Source: Paracoccaceae bacterium (GTDB lineage Bacteria; Pseudomonadota; Alphaproteobacteria; Rhodobacterales; Rhodobacteraceae). Taken from it: a stretch of 64,000 nt of DNA. Positions 1-7,786 of the stretch are shown here, in pieces; position 1 is the first letter of the stretch, and every line of letters starts with the position of its first letter. The notes below the pieces were generated by a model. It was given only the letters and a program-made list of their open reading frames with translations. It had not been told where the DNA came from and did not search any database. A program made the position numbers and the translations under genes. The stretch lies in NCBI GenBank assembly GCA_016124615.1, contig WGNF01000004.1, positions 62,001 to 126,000 of the forward strand. Direction: 5' to 3'.

Positions 1-432
1 AAGCAGGATCAAGAGCGCCACCGGCGCATAGCCCGCCGAAGACCCGAGTGCGGGGATCAACCGCCCGATGCCCCAGCCGGTGATCGCCGCGAAGGGAAAG
101 AACAGCGCCACACCCACCCCCGCCGCCGCGCGGCCAAGGTGCCAGACCCCGCGATTGACCGCCCAGAGGTAAAGCAGGATGAACCCGAGGATCGGCAGCA
201 CATCGGCCAGCGCGGCCCAGCGTTCGGCGACGGTGTGAAAGAGAGCCGAGCCAACACCGATGGCGATCAGCACGCCGCAAAGCGACCGGCCATAGCCGAC
301 GCCCCGGACGCGCGGCCAGAGGATCGCGGCCGCCAGCAGGAACGCCAGATTCGTGACCGCATTCAACGGTTCCGCCCAGAGCCCCGGCCCCAGCCGTTCA
401 CAATATCCGTTGACCGGATCGAACCAGCCCAT
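1..432 (-). CDS. Ceramidase-family integral membrane protein (C-terminus beyond window)
   Basis: Reading leftward from an ATG at 432-430 the frame stays open to the first base, giving 144 codons. The protein begins MGWFDPVNGYCERLGPGLWA, followed by several hydrophobic helices. It contains SALFHTVAERWAALADVLP, matching the conserved FH...D.LP signature of the alkaline ceramidase family, whose histidines and aspartate bind zinc in the membrane. Family members hydrolyse ceramide or have unassigned hydrolase roles in Rhodobacteraceae. The gene is divergent from the hydrolase at 488, with 55 bases between the two starts. The C-terminal helices and remaining zinc ligands lie outside the window, so catalytic competence cannot be judged. 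Confidence 0.75.
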   Translation of the reverse strand, partial: MGWFDPVNGYCERLGPGLWAEPLNAVTNLAFLLAAAILWPRVRGVGYGRSLCGVLIAIGVGSALFHTVAERWAALADVLPILGFILLYLWAVNRGVWHLGRAAAGVGVALFFPFAAITGWGIGRLIPALGSSAGYAPVALLILL

Positions 433-487
433 TTCCTTCGCCCGCCCCTGCCCTAAACTAGGCGTAGTCAATCACAGGAGACTTGCC

Positions 488-1183
488 ATGAACATCACCT
501 GGCTCGGCCATTCCGGCTTTCGCATCGAGATCGAGGGCGCCGTGCTGCTCGTCGACCCCTGGCTGACCGGCAACCCGATGTTTCCCGCCGACCGCCGCGC
601 CGAGGCGATTGCCGGGGCGACCCACATCCTGCTGACGCATGGCCACGGCGACCATACCGGCGACAGCCTGACCATCGCGAAGGAAATGGGCCTTCCACTG
701 GTCGGCATCTACGACCTGATCAGCTGGTGGCAGGCCAAAGAGGGCGTGCAGGGCATCGGCTTCAACAAGGGCGGCACCATCAACCTGAATGGCGCCAAGG
801 TGACGATGGTGAACGCCTGCCATTCGTCCTCGGTGACCGGGCCGGACGGGGCGCCGATCTATGCCGGGCACGAGTCGGGCTTCATGATCGCGGGCGAGGG
901 CCACACGATCTACATTTCCGGCGATACCGACGTGATGGCCGACATGGGCGTGTTCCAGGCGCTGCACGCGCCCGACATCGGCATCCTGTCGGCGGGCGGG
1001 CACTTCACCATGGACATGAAGCGGGCGGCCTATGCGGCCAAGACGTTCTTCGCCTTCAAGACGCTGATCCCCTGCCACTACCGCACCTTTCCGCTACTGG
1101 AACAGAACGCGGACGTGCTGAAGGCGGCGCTGCCGGGCGTCGACGTGATCGAGCCGCAGGTGCTGCAGGCGATCCACATCTGA
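488..1183 (+). CDS. Metal-dependent hydrolase, UPF0173/UlaG-like metallo-beta-lactamase fold
   Basis: A 231-residue cytoplasmic protein. The start ATG at 488 is preceded by a good ribosome site (CAGGAG at 475-480); codons further upstream overlap the divergent ceramidase gene and are not used. Near residue 50 it has LLTHGHGDHTGDS, the HxHxDH zinc-binding motif, later YISGDTDV for the bridging aspartate and a C-terminal histidine in LIPCHY. The length fits UPF0173 (about 225-235 residues). The family is predicted to hydrolyse phosphoesters or lactones; the substrate here is unknown. The terminator-associated repeat at 1225-1247 follows downstream. Confidence 0.88.
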   Translation: MNITWLGHSGFRIEIEGAVLLVDPWLTGNPMFPADRRAEAIAGATHILLTHGHGDHTGDSLTIAKEMGLPLVGIYDLISWWQAKEGVQGIGFNKGGTINLNGAKVTMVNACHSSSVTGPDGAPIYAGHESGFMIAGEGHTIYISGDTDVMADMGVFQALHAPDIGILSAGGHFTMDMKRAAYAAKTFFAFKTLIPCHYRTFPLLEQNADVLKAALPGVDVIEPQVLQAIHI

Positions 1184-1224
1184 CCGGGACGGGAGCGAGG
1201 GGCCGTCTGCCTCTCGCGCACCCA

Positions 1225-1247
1225 GAGAGTATTTTCGCCAGAAAGAA
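1225..1247 (+). repeat. Terminator-associated intergenic motif, copy 1
   Basis: GAGAGTATTTTCGCCAGAAA and the bases after it lie between the convergent hydrolase and tadA genes. The same core (GRGAGTATTT, then GCCAG and RAAGA) flanks both sides of the hairpin at 10526-10583. This copy lacks the strong 19-bp hairpin. It may be a degenerate transcription terminator. Confidence 0.5.
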
Positions 1248-1258
1248 TGGGGCGGGGA

Positions 1259-1714
1259 TCAGTCGCGGCGGGCCGCGAAGAACTCCCTGAGCAGCGCCGC
1301 GGCCTCGTCGGCGGCGATGCCGTCATAGACCTCGGGCACATTGTGGCTTTGCGGGTGGGCGAAGACGCGCGGACCCTGCGCGACGCCGCCCGATTTCGGA
1401 TCGGCGGCGCCGTAGTAGAGCCGGGCGATGCGGGCCTGGCCGATGGCGGCGGCGCACATCGGGCAGGGTTCCAGCGTGACGTAAAGGTCGTGGCCGGGCA
1501 GGCGTTCCGAGCCGGTGGCGGCGCAGGCGGCGCGGAGCGCCAGAATCTCGGCATGGCCGGTGGGGTCGGCCAGTTCCCGCGTGCGGTTGCCGGCGCGGGC
1601 GACGATGCTGCCGTCGGGGCCGACGATGACGGCGCCGACCGGAACCTCGCCCCGCTGCCCGGCGGCGCGGGCTTCGACAAGGGCGGCCTGCATGTGGCTG
1701 GTGAAGGGGCTCAT
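1259..1714 (-). CDS. tadA: tRNA-specific adenosine(34) deaminase
   Basis: A 151-residue cytidine-deaminase-fold enzyme that converts A34 to inosine in tRNA-Arg(ACG). The zinc site is complete: H54-A-E56 in PTGHAEILALR and PC84PMC87. The following residues match the TadA core (GQARIARLYYGAADPKSGG). I start at ATG 1714 (MSPFTSHMQ) because longer forms add a poorly conserved Arg/Pro-rich stretch; ATG 1693 is also possible. No strong Shine-Dalgarno sequence is visible. The gene is divergent from rluB, with 77 bases between starts. TadA is normally essential. Confidence 0.93.
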   Translation of the reverse strand: MSPFTSHMQAALVEARAAGQRGEVPVGAVIVGPDGSIVARAGNRTRELADPTGHAEILALRAACAATGSERLPGHDLYVTLEPCPMCAAAIGQARIARLYYGAADPKSGGVAQGPRVFAHPQSHNVPEVYDGIAADEAAALLREFFAARRD

Positions 1715-1791
1715 GGCGTCCGTGATGCCGCGCGGCCCGCGCCGGTGCAAGCCCGCTTTCGCAGGGCCGCGATTGCGGCTAGGAACGGGGG

Positions 1792-2757
1792 ATGGACAAG
1801 ACAGACAAAGACGGCGAGCGGATCGCCAAGGTGCTCGCCCGGGCGGGCGTGGCCTCGCGGCGCGAGGCGGAGCGGATGATCGAGGCCGGGCTCGTCGCCG
1901 TGAACGGCAAGATCATCGCAAGCCCGGCGCTGAACGTGCTGGCGTCCGACCGCGTAACGGTCGAGGGCAAACCGCTGGCCGCGAAGGAACCGGCGCGGCT
2001 GTGGCTGTACTACAAGCCGCTGGGCCTCGTGACCTCGGAGGCCGACGAGAAGGGCCGCGACACGGTGTTCGACAACCTGCCGCCGGAACTGCCGCGGGTG
2101 ATGTCGGTCGGGCGGCTCGACCTGAACTCCGAGGGTTTGTTGCTTCTGACCAACGACGGCGAGCTGAAGCGCCGGCTGGAACTGCCCTCGACCGGCTGGC
2201 TGCGCAAGTACCGGGTGCGGGTGAACGGGCGCCCCGACGATGCCGCGCTGGAGCCGTTGCGGCGCGGCCTGACCATCGAGGGCGAGCGGTTCCAGGCGAT
2301 GACGGTGTCACTCGACCGCCAGCAGGGCGCGAATGCCTGGCTGACGGTGGGCCTGCGCGAAGGCAAGAACCGCGAGATCCGGCGGGCGATGACGGCGGTC
2401 GGGATGGTGGTGAACCGGCTGATCCGGATCAGCTATGGCCCGTTCCGGCTGGGCGAGATGGAGCCGGGCGCGGTGGAAGAGGTGAAGCCGCGGGTGCTGC
2501 GCGACCAGCTTGGGCTGGCGCCGGAGGACCACGACACCGAGGCGCCGAAGCGGCGGCCAGCGCGACTGGCGGCGGAGAAGCCGCGCAGCGGCGGACCGGC
2601 GAAACCGCGGCGACCGGAGGGCACCGAGCTTGAGGCGCCGCGCCGCGCGGGGGGCGCCAAGGGGCCGGGCTTTGCGCCGCGCGGGGCCACCCCCGGCCCG
2701 CGCGGCCCGGCGGGCCCACGCCCCGGCAAACCCCGCCCGCCCCGCAAGGGGGAATGA
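1792..2757 (+). CDS. rluB: 23S rRNA pseudouridine synthase, RluB type
   Basis: A 321-residue protein. An S4 RNA-binding domain (residues about 8-55, IAKVLARAGVASRREAERMI) is followed by an RsuA/RluB/E/F pseudouridine synthase domain. The catalytic motif GRLDLNSEGLLLLTNDGE places the nucleophilic aspartate at residue 110, and GKNREIRRAM is also typical. The last 80 residues are a disordered Arg/Pro/Gly/Lys tail, common in alphaproteobacterial members and probably RNA-binding. Expected reaction: isomerisation of a uridine near the 23S peptidyl-transferase centre. RsuA or RluE/F are alternatives, but length and tail favour RluB. Confidence 0.88.
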   Translation: MDKTDKDGERIAKVLARAGVASRREAERMIEAGLVAVNGKIIASPALNVLASDRVTVEGKPLAAKEPARLWLYYKPLGLVTSEADEKGRDTVFDNLPPELPRVMSVGRLDLNSEGLLLLTNDGELKRRLELPSTGWLRKYRVRVNGRPDDAALEPLRRGLTIEGERFQAMTVSLDRQQGANAWLTVGLREGKNREIRRAMTAVGMVVNRLIRISYGPFRLGEMEPGAVEEVKPRVLRDQLGLAPEDHDTEAPKRRPARLAAEKPRSGGPAKPRRPEGTELEAPRRAGGAKGPGFAPRGATPGPRGPAGPRPGKPRPPRKGE

Positions 2758-2850
2758 GCCGCGGCTTTTCCCCCACGGACGGCTTCCGAACCGGCGCGCC
2801 TTCGCCTATATTCCCCACGGCTGGATGAGATTTGGCGAGAGGGTGCGGGG

Positions 2851-2934
2851 ATGAGTGGCAGTGGCTTGCAGAAGCTCGCGTTTTTTCTGCTGCTCGGGCT
2901 GATCGTCTATGTCGCCGTGACGGGGGGCGCCTGA
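2851..2934 (+). CDS. Predicted 27-residue single-pass membrane microprotein
   Basis: ATG at 2851 opens a 27-codon frame (MSGSGLQKLAFFLLLGLIVY and 7 more residues) that is almost entirely one transmembrane helix. A purine-rich GAGAGGGTG lies just upstream. Its TGA at 2932-2934 shares one base with the ATG of the xpaC-like gene (TGATG), implying translational coupling. It is too short for family recognition. The coupling, ribosome site and helix make it a credible gene, but no homolog is known to me. Confidence 0.5.
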   Translation: MSGSGLQKLAFFLLLGLIVYVAVTGGA

Positions 2935-3821
2935 TGGCCGAGCGGTTCGGCGGAAAATACAGCCCCGAAAACTCTCGCCCCGCGGGCGAGGCGCCACCGC
3001 CGAACCCGTTTCAGGGTCAGCGCCGCAGTCTGGCCGGGGGGCGGGTCAACGCGCTGTTCATCGTGCCGCTGATCTTTGCAGTGAGCGCCTTTCGCCAGCC
3101 GCCCATCGGGCTGGCCATCGACCTTGGTGCCTGCGGGCTGTTGCTGCTGGCGGCCTGGCTGACGCGCGAGGGGCTTCTGGCCGAGGAAGCCTATGCCGCC
3201 CGCACCGTGGCACGTCGCCCGGCGCTGCCGCGCAAGATCTTCGGCGCGGTGCTGACCGGGGCGGGGCTGGCGCTTGGCGGCTATCATGCGGGCGGCGGGC
3301 TCTTGGCCCCGGCGATCTTCGCGGTGCTGGGCGCAGGGCTGCATCTGGCGGCCTTCGGCCCCGATCCGTTGAGCGACAAGGGATTGGCCGGGATCGACCC
3401 GGCCGAAACCGACCGGGTAGCGGCGGCCGTGCAGGGCGCCGAGGCTTACCTGACCGCGATGCAGGACGCGATCCGCCGCGCCAGTGACCGCGGCCTGTCG
3501 GATCATGTCGACCGCTTCATCGCCACCGCGCGGGCGATGTTTCGCCAGATCGAGGCCGACCCGCGCGACCTGACAGCGGCGCGGCGCTATCTGGGCGTCT
3601 ACCTGATGGGCGCGCGCGATGCGACGATCGGCTTTGCCGACCTTTACGCGCAGCATCGCGACCCGGCCGCCCGCGACAAGTACGAAGCGCTGCTGACCGA
3701 CCTCGAGGCCAATTTCGCCACCCAGTCGCAGGCGCTGCTGGCCAACGACAAGACCAATCTCGATATTCAGATCGACGTGCTGCGCGAGCGGCTGCAGCAG
3801 GAGGGCGTGCGCCCCAGCTGA
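2934..3821 (+). CDS. XpaC-like membrane protein (5-bromo-4-chloroindolyl phosphate hydrolysis family)
   Basis: A 295-residue protein starting at ATG 2934, coupled to the preceding microprotein by a TGATG overlap. After a Pro-rich N-terminus of about 35 residues there are four hydrophobic segments (about 38-53, 58-77, 103-120 and 124-142). A cytoplasmic helical domain follows, containing AVQGAEAYLTAMQDAIRR and a C-terminal coiled-coil region with LQSQ/IDVLRERL-like heptads. This matches the XpaC family, named for a Bacillus subtilis gene once linked to X-phosphate hydrolysis; no catalytic site is evident. XpaC genes usually sit directly upstream of telA, as here (30 bases apart). Confidence 0.8.
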   Translation: MAERFGGKYSPENSRPAGEAPPPNPFQGQRRSLAGGRVNALFIVPLIFAVSAFRQPPIGLAIDLGACGLLLLAAWLTREGLLAEEAYAARTVARRPALPRKIFGAVLTGAGLALGGYHAGGGLLAPAIFAVLGAGLHLAAFGPDPLSDKGLAGIDPAETDRVAAAVQGAEAYLTAMQDAIRRASDRGLSDHVDRFIATARAMFRQIEADPRDLTAARRYLGVYLMGARDATIGFADLYAQHRDPAARDKYEALLTDLEANFATQSQALLANDKTNLDIQIDVLRERLQQEGVRPS

Positions 3822-3851
3822 GGCGCCGCCGGAACAGGGAAAGGACACCCG

Positions 3852-5021
3852 ATGACCGACGAAACGACCCCCATCGCCACCCCCGTGGTTGCCGACGCCA
3901 TGCCCACCCCGCCGCTGCCCGCCGCAGATGTGGTGCCGCTGGAGGCCGCGCCAGCCCCGGTGGCCGATGCGATCCGCCAGCGGATGGCCGAAATCGACGT
4001 GACCAACAGCCAGTCGATCATCAACTTCGGCGCCTCGGCGCAGGGCGAGCTGACCACCGTATCGTCGGCCATGCTGGAGGATGTGAAGAACAAGGACGTC
4101 GGCCCGGCGGGCGACAGCCTGCAAAGCATCGTGGCGACGATCCGCGGTTTTTCGGCGACCGAACTGGAACCGGGCCGCCAGCGTAGCTGGTGGGAACGGC
4201 TGACCGGCGGCGGCACCACGGTGGCGAAGTTTCTGGAACAGTTCGAGACGGTGCAGGCGCAGATCGACAAGATCACCAACGACCTCGACATCCACCAGCA
4301 CAAGCTGTTGATCGACATCAAGGCGCTGGACGTGCTCTATTCCAAGACGCTGAGCTTCTACAACGAACTCGCGCTTTACATCGCGGCGGGCGAGGCCAAG
4401 CTGGGCGAGCTGGACCAGACCACGATCCCGGCCGCCGCCACCGCCGTCGACAGTGCCGCCGAGGCCGACAAGATGCTGAAGGCACAGGCGCTGCGCGATC
4501 TGCGCGCGGCGCGCGACGATCTGGAACGCCGGGTCTATGACCTCAAGCTGACCCGGCAGGTGACGATGCAGTCGCTGCCCTCGATCCGGCTGGTGCAGGA
4601 AAACGACAAGAGCCTGGTGACCAAGATCGGCTCGACCCTCGTGAACACCGTGCCGCTGTGGCAAAGCCAGCTGGCGCAGGCGGTGACGATCCAGCGCAGC
4701 CAGGACGCCGCGACCGCGATCAAGGGCGCCACCGACCTGACCAACGAACTGCTGACCAAGAACGCCGAGACGCTGCAAACCGCCAACCGCGAGGTGCGCA
4801 CCCAGATGGAGCGTGGCGTGTTCGACATCGAAGCGGTGCAGAAGGCGAACGACACGCTGATCGCCACGATCAACGAAAGCCTGCAGATCGCCGACGAGGG
4901 CAAGGCCAAACGCGCCGCCGCCGAGGTGCAACTGACCAAGATGGAGGCCGACCTGCGCGGCACGCTGGCGGCGGCCAAGGCCCATGCGGACGCACCGACG
5001 GCCTCGCCTGCCGGACAGTGA
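3852..5021 (+). CDS. TelA-family toxic anion resistance protein
   Basis: A 389-residue, almost wholly alpha-helical cytoplasmic protein. The N-terminal 40 residues are Pro/Ala-rich. The core then shows TelA features: NSQSIINFGASAQGELTTVS, WWERLTGGGTTVAKFLEQF, and DLDIHQHKLLIDIKALDVLY, with long coiled coils to the end. TelA homologs (YaaN, YceH in Bacillus) associate with tellurite, antibiotic and cell-envelope stress tolerance; the biochemical activity is unsettled. It follows xpaC closely and precedes the DUF2927 lipoprotein by 8 bases, so one transcript is likely. Confidence 0.9.
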   Translation: MTDETTPIATPVVADAMPTPPLPAADVVPLEAAPAPVADAIRQRMAEIDVTNSQSIINFGASAQGELTTVSSAMLEDVKNKDVGPAGDSLQSIVATIRGFSATELEPGRQRSWWERLTGGGTTVAKFLEQFETVQAQIDKITNDLDIHQHKLLIDIKALDVLYSKTLSFYNELALYIAAGEAKLGELDQTTIPAAATAVDSAAEADKMLKAQALRDLRAARDDLERRVYDLKLTRQVTMQSLPSIRLVQENDKSLVTKIGSTLVNTVPLWQSQLAQAVTIQRSQDAATAIKGATDLTNELLTKNAETLQTANREVRTQMERGVFDIEAVQKANDTLIATINESLQIADEGKAKRAAAEVQLTKMEADLRGTLAAAKAHADAPTASPAGQ

Positions 5022-5029
5022 CCACGCCG

Positions 5030-5971
5030 ATGCGCCGTTTGCGGTTCGGCCTGCCGCCCGTTCTCGCGCTGCTGGTGGCCCTGTCGGGCTGCGGCGACCC
5101 GATGGCAATGAACGGGCCGACCGTGGCGGAACTGCCGTCGGCAACGCCCACGGTTCCCGCCGACACGCCCGACAGCGCCGAGGTGCGGGCGTACTATACC
5201 CGGATGCAGCAGGACTCGCTGTCGCGTGGCCTGTTGCGTACCGATGGCGGCGGGCCGGATACGCCCTATGACGCGCGCATCCTTGCCGCCAACTTCACGC
5301 GCATCGCGCTTTATGACGAGTATACGCCCAGCAAGACGGGCTACATCGATCAGGCGGAACAGGACCCGATCCGCAAATGGGTGATGCCGGTGCGGATGCA
5401 GCTGGAATTCGGGCCGACCGTGCCCGATGCCGAACAGCAGGGCGACCGCGCCATCGTCGCGGCCTATGACGCGCGGCTGTCGCGGCTGACAAAGCTGCCG
5501 ATCGCGCTGACCGACGCGACGCCGAACTTCCACGTCTTCGTGCTGAACGAGGATGAACGCCGCGCCTTTGGCCCGCGCCTGCGCGCGCTTTATCCGGGCA
5601 TCAGCGACAACGCGGTGAAAACCTTCACCGACATGCCGCTGTCGATCTACTGCTTTGTCTACAATTTCACCCCGCCCGGCACCTACACCTATTCCAGCGC
5701 GGTGGCGATCATCCGGGCCGAACTGCCCGACCTGATGCGCACCGCCTGTTATCACGAGGAACTGGCCCAGGCCCTCGGCCCGGCCAACGACAGCCTTGAG
5801 GCGCGCCCCTCGATCTTCAACGACGATCAGGAATTCGCCTATCTGACCACGCAGGACGAGTTGATCCTGCGGATGCTCTACGACCCAAGGGTAAAGCCGG
5901 GCATGACCTTGCCCGAAGCCGAACCGTTGGTACGAAAGATTGCACAAGAGCTGATGCCGGGCCACTCTTGA
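5030..5971 (+). CDS. DUF2927 lipoprotein, putative zinc-protease-like
   Basis: A 313-residue protein starting 8 bases after telA. The signal peptide ends in LVALSGC with a lipobox cysteine at residue 21, so it should be an outer- or inner-membrane lipoprotein. The rest matches DUF2927: NFHVFVLNEDERRAFGPRLR in the middle and CYHEELAQALGPANDS toward the C-terminus. The latter resembles the HExxQ segment of zinc peptidases. Activity is unproven. It is the only predicted periplasmic-face component of this cluster besides the loops of the membrane proteins. Confidence 0.82.
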   Translation: MRRLRFGLPPVLALLVALSGCGDPMAMNGPTVAELPSATPTVPADTPDSAEVRAYYTRMQQDSLSRGLLRTDGGGPDTPYDARILAANFTRIALYDEYTPSKTGYIDQAEQDPIRKWVMPVRMQLEFGPTVPDAEQQGDRAIVAAYDARLSRLTKLPIALTDATPNFHVFVLNEDERRAFGPRLRALYPGISDNAVKTFTDMPLSIYCFVYNFTPPGTYTYSSAVAIIRAELPDLMRTACYHEELAQALGPANDSLEARPSIFNDDQEFAYLTTQDELILRMLYDPRVKPGMTLPEAEPLVRKIAQELMPGHS

Positions 5972-6009
5972 CCCCGGTTCCGGCCGCGACTCAGTGAAGG
6001 AGACATGTC

Positions 6010-7146
6010 ATGGCACTCTTCAACTTCCTTGGCGGCGAGTTCATCGACGTCATCGCCTGGACCGACGACACCCGCGACACGATGGTCTGGCGGTTCGAGC
6101 GGCGCGGCAACGCGATCAAATACGGCGCCAAGCTGACGGTGCGCGAGGGGCAGGCGGCAGTCTTCGTGAACGAGGGGCAGCTGGCCGACGTGTTCACACC
6201 GGGGCTTTACCAGCTTGAAACCAACAACATGCCGATCATGACCACCTTGCAGCACTGGGACCACGGTTTCCAGTCGCCCTTCAAGGCCGAGGTCTATTTC
6301 GTCAACACCACCCGCTTCAACGACCAGAAATGGGGCACCAAGAACCCGATCATCTGCCGCGATCCGGAATTCGGGCCGGTGCGCATCCGCGCCTTCGGCA
6401 CCTATTCGATGCGCGTGGCGGACCCCGGCACCTTCCTGAAAGAGATCGTCGGGACCGACGGTGAATTCACCTCGGATGAAATCTCCGACCAGATCCGCAA
6501 CGTGATCGCGCAGGAATTCAGCCAGGTCATCGCGAAATCGAACATTCCGGTCTTGGACATGGCGGCGAACACCGCCGACCTTGGAAAACTGGTGACGACC
6601 GCGATCAACCCGACCATCGCCGCCTACGGGCTGACGCTGCCGGAGTTCTACATCGAGAACGTCTCGCTGCCCGAAGAGGTCGAGAAGGTGCTGGACAAGC
6701 GCACCTCGGTCGGGCTGGCGGGCGATCTGTCGAAATACAGCCAGTTCTCGGCGGCCGAGGCGATGACCGCCTCGGCGACGGCGCCAAACTCGGGCATGGG
6801 CGCCGGGCTTGGCATGGGGATGGGCATGGGTATGGCTGGCCAGATGGCGCAGCTGGGGCCTTGGGGCGCCGTGCCGCAATCGGCCGCGCCCGCCGCCGCG
6901 CCGGTGCCGCCGCCGCCGCCGGTGGAAAAGGTCTGGCATATCGCCGAAAACGGCGCGACGACCGGGCCGTTCAGCCGCGCAACACTGGGGCGGATGGCGG
7001 GCGATGGCAGCTTCCGCCGCGACTCGCTGGTCTGGACACCCGGCCTTGACGGCTGGAAACCGGCGTCGGACGTCACCGAACTGGCGCAGCTGTTCACGGT
7101 GATGCCCCCCCCGCCCCCCCCTGCCCCGCCGGTGCCGGGCAGCTGA
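6010..7146 (+). CDS. SPFH-domain protein with C-terminal GYF_2 domain (YdjI-like)
   Basis: A 378-residue cytoplasmic protein preceded by a GAAGGAG ribosome site. Residues 1-250 form an SPFH/band-7 domain of the virion-core-protein-like subgroup (FIDVIAWTDDTRDTMVWRF, GQAAVFVNEGQLADVFTPG). A Gly/Met-rich linker (about 262-278) and a Pro/Ala linker follow. A GYF_2 domain (about 313-362, VWHIAENGATTGPFSRATLG) then binds proline-rich ligands, and the protein ends in its own polyproline run, a possible self-ligand. Bacillus YdjI belongs to the same SPFH group and acts with PspA and YdjG at stressed membranes. It is the last gene of the rightward run before the divergent reductase/MarR pair. Confidence 0.85.
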   Translation: MALFNFLGGEFIDVIAWTDDTRDTMVWRFERRGNAIKYGAKLTVREGQAAVFVNEGQLADVFTPGLYQLETNNMPIMTTLQHWDHGFQSPFKAEVYFVNTTRFNDQKWGTKNPIICRDPEFGPVRIRAFGTYSMRVADPGTFLKEIVGTDGEFTSDEISDQIRNVIAQEFSQVIAKSNIPVLDMAANTADLGKLVTTAINPTIAAYGLTLPEFYIENVSLPEEVEKVLDKRTSVGLAGDLSKYSQFSAAEAMTASATAPNSGMGAGLGMGMGMGMAGQMAQLGPWGAVPQSAAPAAAPVPPPPPVEKVWHIAENGATTGPFSRATLGRMAGDGSFRRDSLVWTPGLDGWKPASDVTELAQLFTVMPPPPPPAPPVPGS

Positions 7147-7150
7147 TCGC

Positions 7151-7708
7151 TCAGGCGGTCGGGGCCAACAGCGCGGCAAGCTCGGCGAAAGCCTGCGCCA
7201 CCGTGTCGGCCAGCGCATCGAAGGGGCCGGTCGCGATGTCGAAGGCCGCGCCCGTCTTCATCGCGGCGGGCAGGGTCAGCGCAGGCATCGTCGCCGTCGG
7301 GCGCATGTGCAGCCCGTCCAGCACCTCGCGCAACTGGGCCGCGGCCTTGCCGCCGCCGCGCATCCCGTAGCTGACGATCATCGCGGGCTTGCCCGCCCAT
7401 TCGCGGTAAAGATGGTCCAGCACGTTCTTCAGCGCCGCCGGATAGCCCCAATTGTATTGCGGCGTCACCAGAACATAGCCCGCCGCGGCCACGACCGTCC
7501 GGCTCCACGCATGCGTCAGGGGCCGCGTGTAGCCATCCCGCGCCGGGATGCCCGGCTCGCCGTCCAACGGCAGCGGCCAATCCGCCAGATCGGTCAGTTC
7601 CAGCGCAAGCGGCGCCCCCGGCGGCAGGCGGTCCATCACCCAGCGTGCAACCTCGGGGCAGATGCGCGTCGGCCGGACGCTGCCGCAGATGACCAGAATC
7701 TTGTGCAT
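7151..7708 (-). CDS. NAD(P)H-dependent FMN reductase / flavodoxin-fold quinone reductase
   Basis: A 185-residue flavodoxin-fold protein beginning MHKILVICGSVRPTRICPEV, whose GSxRxxR phosphate loop binds FMN. The mid-region YVLVTPQYNWGYPAALKNVL is the family's flavin-contacting P-Q-Y-N-W segment. It probably reduces quinones, azo compounds or free flavin using NAD(P)H. The start at 7708 has GGAGG five bases upstream. It ends four bases from the SPFH gene, convergent with it, and is divergent from the MarR gene at 7787; the shared 78-base promoter carries two palindromes. Regulation by that MarR protein, perhaps in response to electrophiles or quinones, is inferred. Confidence 0.88.
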   Translation of the reverse strand: MHKILVICGSVRPTRICPEVARWVMDRLPPGAPLALELTDLADWPLPLDGEPGIPARDGYTRPLTHAWSRTVVAAAGYVLVTPQYNWGYPAALKNVLDHLYREWAGKPAMIVSYGMRGGGKAAAQLREVLDGLHMRPTATMPALTLPAAMKTGAAFDIATGPFDALADTVAQAFAELAALLAPTA

Positions 7709-7723
7709 GGGGGCCTCCATATG

Positions 7724-7738
7724 CGTGTACCATACACG
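7724..7738. promoter_or_regulatory. Operator-like palindrome 1, reductase/MarR intergenic
   Basis: CGTGTA-CCA-TACACG is a perfect 6-bp inverted repeat with a 3-base spacer, 15 bases upstream of the reductase start codon. Size and placement suit a MarR-type dimer site that represses the reductase. Confidence 0.55.
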
Positions 7739-7768
7739 TAATATCAACATTGGCGCCGCCCTGTAAAG

Positions 7769-7783
7769 CGTGCATGATACACA
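7769..7783. promoter_or_regulatory. Operator-like palindrome 2, next to the marR start
   Basis: GTGCA-TGA-TACAC (7770-7782) matches site 1 in both half-sites except one base (GTGCA for GTGTA). It ends four bases before the MarR start codon, suggesting autorepression. Centre-to-centre spacing from site 1 is 45 bases. Confidence 0.5.
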
Positions 7784-7786
7784 ATC

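Noticed and set aside
2907-5144. A 745-codon open frame on the reverse strand across the xpaC-telA region
   Set aside because: It mirrors the forward genes. High-GC third positions keep the opposite frame open. Its product is low-complexity His/Arg/Gln-rich with no domain, while the forward frames match known families.
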